Part shown: positions 60,076 through 64,000 of the stretch, in pieces
Numbering within the stretch: position 1 is the stretch's first letter
How the letters are laid out: every line of letters begins with the position of its first letter
Assembly: GCA_903861835.1 (NCBI GenBank)
Contig: CAIOVX010000087.1
Location: forward strand, 1 to 64,000
Source: Candidatus Firestoneibacteriota bacterium
GTDB lineage: Bacteria > Oederibacteriota > D2-FULL-39-29 > CAIOVX01
Reading direction: 5' to 3'
Length of the DNA: 64,000 bases
The notes under the pieces: model-generated
Told to the model about the DNA's origin: nothing
The model's database searches: none
The model's input: only the letters and a program-made list of their open reading frames with translations
Translations under genes and position numbers: made by a program

Positions 60076-60675
60076 CTATTCCTTTGCAGGTTTCGCGTCT
60101 TTCTTTGCCGGCTTCTCATCGCCGCCGCCGTTCAGTTTTTCAAGGTCATCCGCGCCCAAAAGCTGGACGTTCCCTATATAGAGCGGCCCGTTCAGTTTCC
60201 CGTTAATGTTCCACTGTACCAGCTTCTTCTTCCAGTCTATCGCGGCGCCATTATTGGAACAGGCTCCGGTAAGTTCAACTTCTATAGCATGCTTGCCGGG
60301 AGCAAACATAAGCGGCTGGTCTAATCTGGTCTGATAATCACTGCCTGCCGGCTTAACCGTGAGAATCATCCCCACTGGAGCCTTGCCCGGATTTGAATAC
60401 TCGAATCTTAAATAATCAAAACCGTCCCATACGCCTTTTTTAGGCTGGTATTCCCCAAAATAGACAGCAGTCTCAGAAGGATATTTTGGCGCTTCCACCT
60501 TTAAACTTACGCCGCCCTTACTAAATGCAACTTCTTCCGAAAGGTTGACTATAACTCCTCCGCCAACATCATTGGGAAGTTCTCCTTTCTCGACATTCAT
60601 AACATTAGCTTTCTTAGCAGCAGCCAGACCAAATACCAGAAACAGAACAGCGGTGACAAGCATTAACTTTTTCAT
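60076..60675 (-). CDS. Secreted jelly-roll-like protein, tandem paralogue B
   Basis: This 199-residue protein has a signal peptide (MKKLMLVTAVLFLVFGLAAA) and the same body as paralogue A, with GVWDGFDYLRFEYSNPGKAP and YIGNVQLLGADDLEKLNGGG, ending in a Lys-rich tail. The two differ mainly in the N-terminal third (VGGGVIVNLSEEVAFSKGG) and in loops. Single sets of conserved Cys occur (GACSNNG). GGAGG lies before the ATG. It is upstream of A, downstream of galK, and separated from A by a terminator and possible promoter, so each is its own unit. Confidence 0.7.
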   Translation of the reverse strand: MKKLMLVTAVLFLVFGLAAAKKANVMNVEKGELPNDVGGGVIVNLSEEVAFSKGGVSLKVEAPKYPSETAVYFGEYQPKKGVWDGFDYLRFEYSNPGKAPVGMILTVKPAGSDYQTRLDQPLMFAPGKHAIEVELTGACSNNGAAIDWKKKLVQWNINGKLNGPLYIGNVQLLGADDLEKLNGGGDEKPAKKDAKPAKE

Positions 60676-60794
60676 ATTTCCTCCTTTTTTGCGCCTCCGA
60701 GCGCTTTGACTGTTAATAATCTACCACTATTTTCAATTCCTTTCACTATAATAAACAAGTTTCTTCCTATTTCCTTCACGCTTAAACTTCGAAC

Positions 60795-61961
60795 TTAGAA
60801 GACTTCCCCGGCACCGTCAGCGGAATTGACGACCCAGAACTCCGGAGTCAATCCTGTTCTTTTAGGATATTCTTGTGCTAATTTGTCTTCCAGCTCCTTT
60901 ATCGCGGAATTCCTTACCATACTTATAGTACATCCTCCAAAACCCCCGCCGATTATCCTGGTGCCGTAAACGCCTTCAACGCTGTCGGAAATATCCGCCA
61001 TGGCGTTTATTTCCGGGCAGCTTATTTCAAAGATATCCCTCATGCTGCGGAAAGATTCGCGCTGGATCCTGCCTATTGCTTCAAGGTCGTTGCTTTTCAG
61101 GGCTTCCGCGGCTTTTTTCACCCTGTCTATTTCGTAAATCACATGCTCCGCCCTTTTGCGGGCCGGCAGCGGGACTTTACCCTTATTCTTTTCAAATACT
61201 TCAATGCTTACATCCCGGAGCCCACGGACTTTGGGGTCAAGTTTCCTGAATATTTCCGCCGCCTGCGTGCACTGCTGCCTTCTGAGATTATACTCGGAGC
61301 CGGCAAGAGTACGCTCTTTCTTTGTATCCGCGATAAAAAAGGAAATATCCTCAAACTTCATAGGAATAAGTTCGTAGCTCAAGTCCGCGCAATCCAAAAA
61401 GAGCAGGTGCCCCTTTTTGCTCATTGCCGACGCGAACTGATCCATAATTCCGCACATCACGCCGACAAATTTGTTCTCGGCCTTCTGGCAATACTTTACG
61501 AGTTCAATATCGGAAAGTTTAACGCCCTGCATCGCCCTGATTGCCGTGCAGACCGCAACTTCCAGCGCCGCCGAGGAACTCATGCCTCCGCCCTGCGGGA
61601 TATTTCCGCCAAAAACCATGTTCATGCCTTTAAGATGGAAACCGTCCTCCAGCAGGACACTGAACACTCCCATGAGATAATTCGCCCATTTCTGATTTTC
61701 GCTGAACTTAAGCGAACCAAGTTTAATTTCAAAGGGCTGCTTATAGTCAACTGAATAGAGCGACAGAATATCGTCTTGCCTGACTGAAGCCGCGACAAGT
61801 ATTTCCCGGTCAACCGCGCAGGGAAGTACAAAACCCAGGTTGTAATCGGTATGCCCCCCGATAACATTTATCCTTCCCGGTCCGCCAAAAACACGCGGCT
61901 CCCCCGCCGAAGGGTAGAGCGCTTTAAAGCGATTCTTCAACGCGTTAATGTTTTCCTTCAT
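60795..61961 (-). CDS. galK: Galactokinase with changed GEHTDYN motif
   Basis: It phosphorylates galactose at C1. The 388-residue protein has the GHMP-kinase blocks GGGMSSSAALEV, CGIMDQFASAMSKKG with the catalytic Asp, and RIIGGGFGGCTISM. The N-terminal signature usually reads APGRVNLIGEHTDYN; here GGPGRINVIGGHTDYN, so the Glu that contacts the sugar in the family is Gly36 while Arg30 is kept. The ATG overlaps the galT stop (ATGA). The substitution may change sugar specificity; a non-galactose GHMP kinase is an alternative. Confidence 0.9.
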   Translation of the reverse strand: MKENINALKNRFKALYPSAGEPRVFGGPGRINVIGGHTDYNLGFVLPCAVDREILVAASVRQDDILSLYSVDYKQPFEIKLGSLKFSENQKWANYLMGVFSVLLEDGFHLKGMNMVFGGNIPQGGGMSSSAALEVAVCTAIRAMQGVKLSDIELVKYCQKAENKFVGVMCGIMDQFASAMSKKGHLLFLDCADLSYELIPMKFEDISFFIADTKKERTLAGSEYNLRRQQCTQAAEIFRKLDPKVRGLRDVSIEVFEKNKGKVPLPARKRAEHVIYEIDRVKKAAEALKSNDLEAIGRIQRESFRSMRDIFEISCPEINAMADISDSVEGVYGTRIIGGGFGGCTISMVRNSAIKELEDKLAQEYPKRTGLTPEFWVVNSADGAGEVF

Positions 61962-62947
61962 TTCTTTCCTTTTCTTCCGGTCTTTATTTTCCTTAGTTCG
62001 GCGGCCTTTTCCTCTGCCAGTGTATCGTTAATAAAAGACCCGGCTCCCGCCTCGCATCCCGCAAGATACTTCAGTTTCTTCGCGGTCCGAAGCGGCGGAT
62101 AAAACTCCACGTGCCAGTGGAAGGAATCATGTTTCTTTCCGTCAGTCGGCGCCTGGTGCATTACCATTATATAGGGGAAAGAGATGCCGAAAAGACCGTC
62201 GTACTTAAGCAGCAGAGTTTTCAATATTTCCGCGAAGCCCTGCAGGTCTTTTTCCGAGAATTCCGCCAAAGAAGCGCGATGCTTCTTTGACATTATATGA
62301 ACTTCGTAAGGGTACCTTGCGTAAAAAGGTATGAAGGCAGTCATCTCCTTGTTCTCGCAGACAATCCTTTTGGCGTCTTTCTTTTCCTGCTTCAGAATGT
62401 CGCAGAAGAGGCAGCGCCCTGTCTTCCTCTTATGTTTTTTTGCGGCAGAAAGTTCTTTCTCAATTTTTGGCGGGATATATGGGAAAGCATATATCTGCCC
62501 GTGCGGGTGGTGCAGAGTAACCCCGTTTGCCTCTCCCTTATTTTCAAAGATAAAGACATATTTTACGAAATCCCTGCGGCCCAGATCTTCATACCTGTCC
62601 TTCCAAACCTTTACCAGTTTGTAAATCTCGTCAACCGGTTGGCCGGCAAGTGCCGCGGCATGCTTTGAAGTAAAAACAACAACCTCACATATGCCTCTCG
62701 CCGGCTTTACCGGTGAGAGTTTTGTCGGTTTTACAGCCGGGAGGGGAGCGTTCTGCTGAAGAGACGGAAACTTATTCTCAAAAACGGCAATTTCATAAGA
62801 TTCAGAGGGTATCTCAGTAGGAAACTTCCCTTTTTTAGTCGGACAGAGAGGGCAAAAATCTGCAGGCGGCAGGAACGTGCGGTCCTGCCTGTGGGTGGCA
62901 GTAATTACCCACTCCTCCAGCATTGGATTCCATCTGAGTTCTGACAT
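61958..62947 (-). CDS. galT: Galactose-1-phosphate uridylyltransferase (GalT/HIT family)
   Basis: The 329-residue enzyme exchanges UMP between UDP-glucose and galactose-1-phosphate. It has the catalytic His of HHPHGQIYAFPYIPP and the N-terminal zinc cysteine pair CPLCPTKKG, a second CLFCDILK, and TRPAVVVDFG-like patterns (here GICEVVVFTSKH). The start has GGAGGG upstream. It forms the Leloir block with galK and galE. Because of its short length it also fits bacterial ADP-glucose/UTP-dependent transferases, so GalT is the favoured name. Confidence 0.9.
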   Translation of the reverse strand: MSELRWNPMLEEWVITATHRQDRTFLPPADFCPLCPTKKGKFPTEIPSESYEIAVFENKFPSLQQNAPLPAVKPTKLSPVKPARGICEVVVFTSKHAAALAGQPVDEIYKLVKVWKDRYEDLGRRDFVKYVFIFENKGEANGVTLHHPHGQIYAFPYIPPKIEKELSAAKKHKRKTGRCLFCDILKQEKKDAKRIVCENKEMTAFIPFYARYPYEVHIMSKKHRASLAEFSEKDLQGFAEILKTLLLKYDGLFGISFPYIMVMHQAPTDGKKHDSFHWHVEFYPPLRTAKKLKYLAGCEAGAGSFINDTLAEEKAAELRKIKTGRKGKK

Positions 62948-62976
62948 TAAATTCCCTCCGGAAACCTGCTCGCGCT

Positions 62977-63912
62977 TCAGTTCCTTTCGGACTTAAAATA
63001 TTCTACCGTCTCGCCGATTCCCTCGTCTAGACCTGTCAGCGGTTTCCAGCCGAGCACCTTCTTTGCTTTCCGCCAGTTAAGCAGGCTCTTTCTTATATCC
63101 CCGGCGCGATGGGGGCCGTAATTGGGGTTTGCTTTCATTCCAAACACTTTGGTAATTCTGGAGTAAAGTTGATTCACATCGGTGGCAATGCCTGTTCCTA
63201 TATTGAACCCGCCTGTTGCCGCAGACCTAAGCGCCAGGAGATTTGCCCTCGCGACATCTTTGCAATAAACATAATCCCTTATGTATTTTCCGTCGCCGTT
63301 GATTACGCAGGTTTCCCTGCGCAGCAGTTTTTTGCAAAAGATCGCCACCACTCCGGCCTCTCCGTGAGGGTCCTGTCTCGGGCCGTAAACATTGGAATAA
63401 CGCAGCGCCGTATAGCGAAGCCCGTACTCGTTGAAATAAAATCTGAGATACCATTCCATCACAGCCTTTGAAATACCATAGGGAGAATCAGGATTGAGGG
63501 GATAGGATTCGTTTGCCGGACACTTCGCGCTGCCTCCATAGACCGTGCCGCCGGAAGACGCAAAGATAAATTTTTTAACCTTATTTCTGGCCGCGTAATC
63601 GAGCAGGTTAAGGGCGCCTGTGATATTAATCCCGGCGTCCTCCAAAGGAAGCCGGACAGACCTGGAGACGCTGATCTGGGCGGCTTCGTGTATTATGTAG
63701 TGCGGAGAAAACTTTTTCAAAGCAGGAAGCAGTGCCGGAGCAGTTATATCCACGCGCGTGAATTTCGCCTTCGGATTAACATTCTTTCTTTTGCCGCTGC
63801 TTAAATTATCAAAAACCGCGACCTGATACCCGTTCTTTATAAGCAAGTCCGTAATATGCGAGCCAATGAAACCTGCCCCGCCTGTGACAACCACGCGCTC
63901 TTTAGCCGCCAT
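62977..63912 (-). CDS. galE: UDP-glucose 4-epimerase-like NAD-dependent epimerase
   Basis: The 311-residue extended SDR protein has the NAD-binding motif VTGGAGFIGSHITDLLI (residues 9-25), the catalytic YGISKAVMEW (Tyr-x3-Lys), GGTVYGGSAKCPANESYPLN, and TALRYSNVYGPRQDP. It probably interconverts UDP-glucose and UDP-galactose. GGGGG lies five bases before the ATG. It is the first gene of the galE-galT-galK unit. Substrate choice among UDP-sugars is by context. Confidence 0.9.
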   Translation of the reverse strand: MAAKERVVVTGGAGFIGSHITDLLIKNGYQVAVFDNLSSGKRKNVNPKAKFTRVDITAPALLPALKKFSPHYIIHEAAQISVSRSVRLPLEDAGINITGALNLLDYAARNKVKKFIFASSGGTVYGGSAKCPANESYPLNPDSPYGISKAVMEWYLRFYFNEYGLRYTALRYSNVYGPRQDPHGEAGVVAIFCKKLLRRETCVINGDGKYIRDYVYCKDVARANLLALRSAATGGFNIGTGIATDVNQLYSRITKVFGMKANPNYGPHRAGDIRKSLLNWRKAKKVLGWKPLTGLDEGIGETVEYFKSERN

Positions 63913-63954
63913 TCACGCCCCCTGTTTTAATTCTTGTAATCCTGTCTTCAATTA

Positions 63955-64000
63955 TTCCGGTTAAGCTTTACGGTCTTCTGTCTTCCGTCCTCTGTCTTCC
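63955..64000. repeat. GTCTTC word array at the window edge
   Basis: GTCTTCTGTCTTCCGTCCTC and the following TGTCTTCC are a run of related 6-8 base words that continue to the end of the window. It looks like one arm of another intergenic inverted repeat; the other arm would be outside. Confidence 0.5.

Overview
The window reads as one stretch of a diderm bacterial chromosome. Nearly every gene lies on the minus strand; the only plus-strand protein gene is glycogen phosphorylase. Diderm architecture is shown by a type II secretion secretin and pseudopilins, an Omp85-like barrel protein, a PorV/PorQ-like outer membrane protein, BamE-like and lipoprotein features, SppA, LepB and HtrA. TTG and GTG starts are frequent and many genes overlap by ATGA. 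The mix (GH57 branching enzyme with a DUF4912 partner, an endonuclease Q homologue, an HIII-type RNase H, several uroporphyrinogen-decarboxylase paralogues, TolB-like propellers fused to other domains) suggests an uncultured candidate-phylum bacterium. I cannot name the phylum from the sequence alone.

Layout. 1-2.9 kb: ECF sigma, zinc-finger anti-sigma, TolB/BamE-like protein and a truncated STN-like gene that runs into an unrelated cysteine-rich domain at the window edge. 3-6 kb: URO-D paralogue, short RNase HIII-like enzyme and Ca2+/Na+ antiporter in one operon, then tRNA-Arg(CCG) inside a long inverted repeat. 6-10.5 kb: glgP, a DnaQ-like exonuclease and a second URO-D gene with an apparently leaderless promoter. 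10.6-21.7 kb: a type II secretion locus (gspE, F, G, H, I, J, K, an L-like PilM/PilN fusion, an M/PilO-like protein, gspD) broken up by repeat-rich spacers. 22-30 kb: an Asp-box propeller lipoprotein, then an envelope-stress operon with two sigma/anti-sigma pairs, DUF2752, lepB and htrA. 30-38 kb: PorV/PorQ-like protein, ligA, a GH57/DUF4912/EndoQ operon and DUF1015. 38-45 kb: trxA, a lipoprotein, slipin and NfeD, coaX, birA, DUF3467, a PLP fold-III enzyme and PfpI. 45-52 kb: third URO-D gene, DUF401 permease, argS, rsfS, LCP protein, yqeK, nadD. 52-59 kb: a peptidase-MA/TolB/Omp85 fusion, FmdB zinc ribbon, sppA, rpsA, ispH, plsC. 59-64 kb: two tandem secreted jelly-roll-like paralogues with near-identical terminators, then galK, galT, galE.

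Themes. Carbohydrate storage and the Leloir pathway (glgP, GH57, galETK), envelope biogenesis and stress control (three ECF/zf-HC2 pairs, LepB, HtrA, SppA, NfeD/slipin) and protein export dominate. The most unusual non-coding feature is a set of long intergenic imperfect inverted repeats built from short degenerate words, and a three-copy two-hairpin element flanked by AACGTT arrays around the secretion locus. The strongest protein-level observations are a terminal QLELF clamp-type motif on EndoQ, the three-domain outer-membrane metallopeptidase fusion, and substitutions in conserved motifs of ArgS, CoaX and GalK. No CRISPR array, prophage, transposase or rRNA gene was seen.
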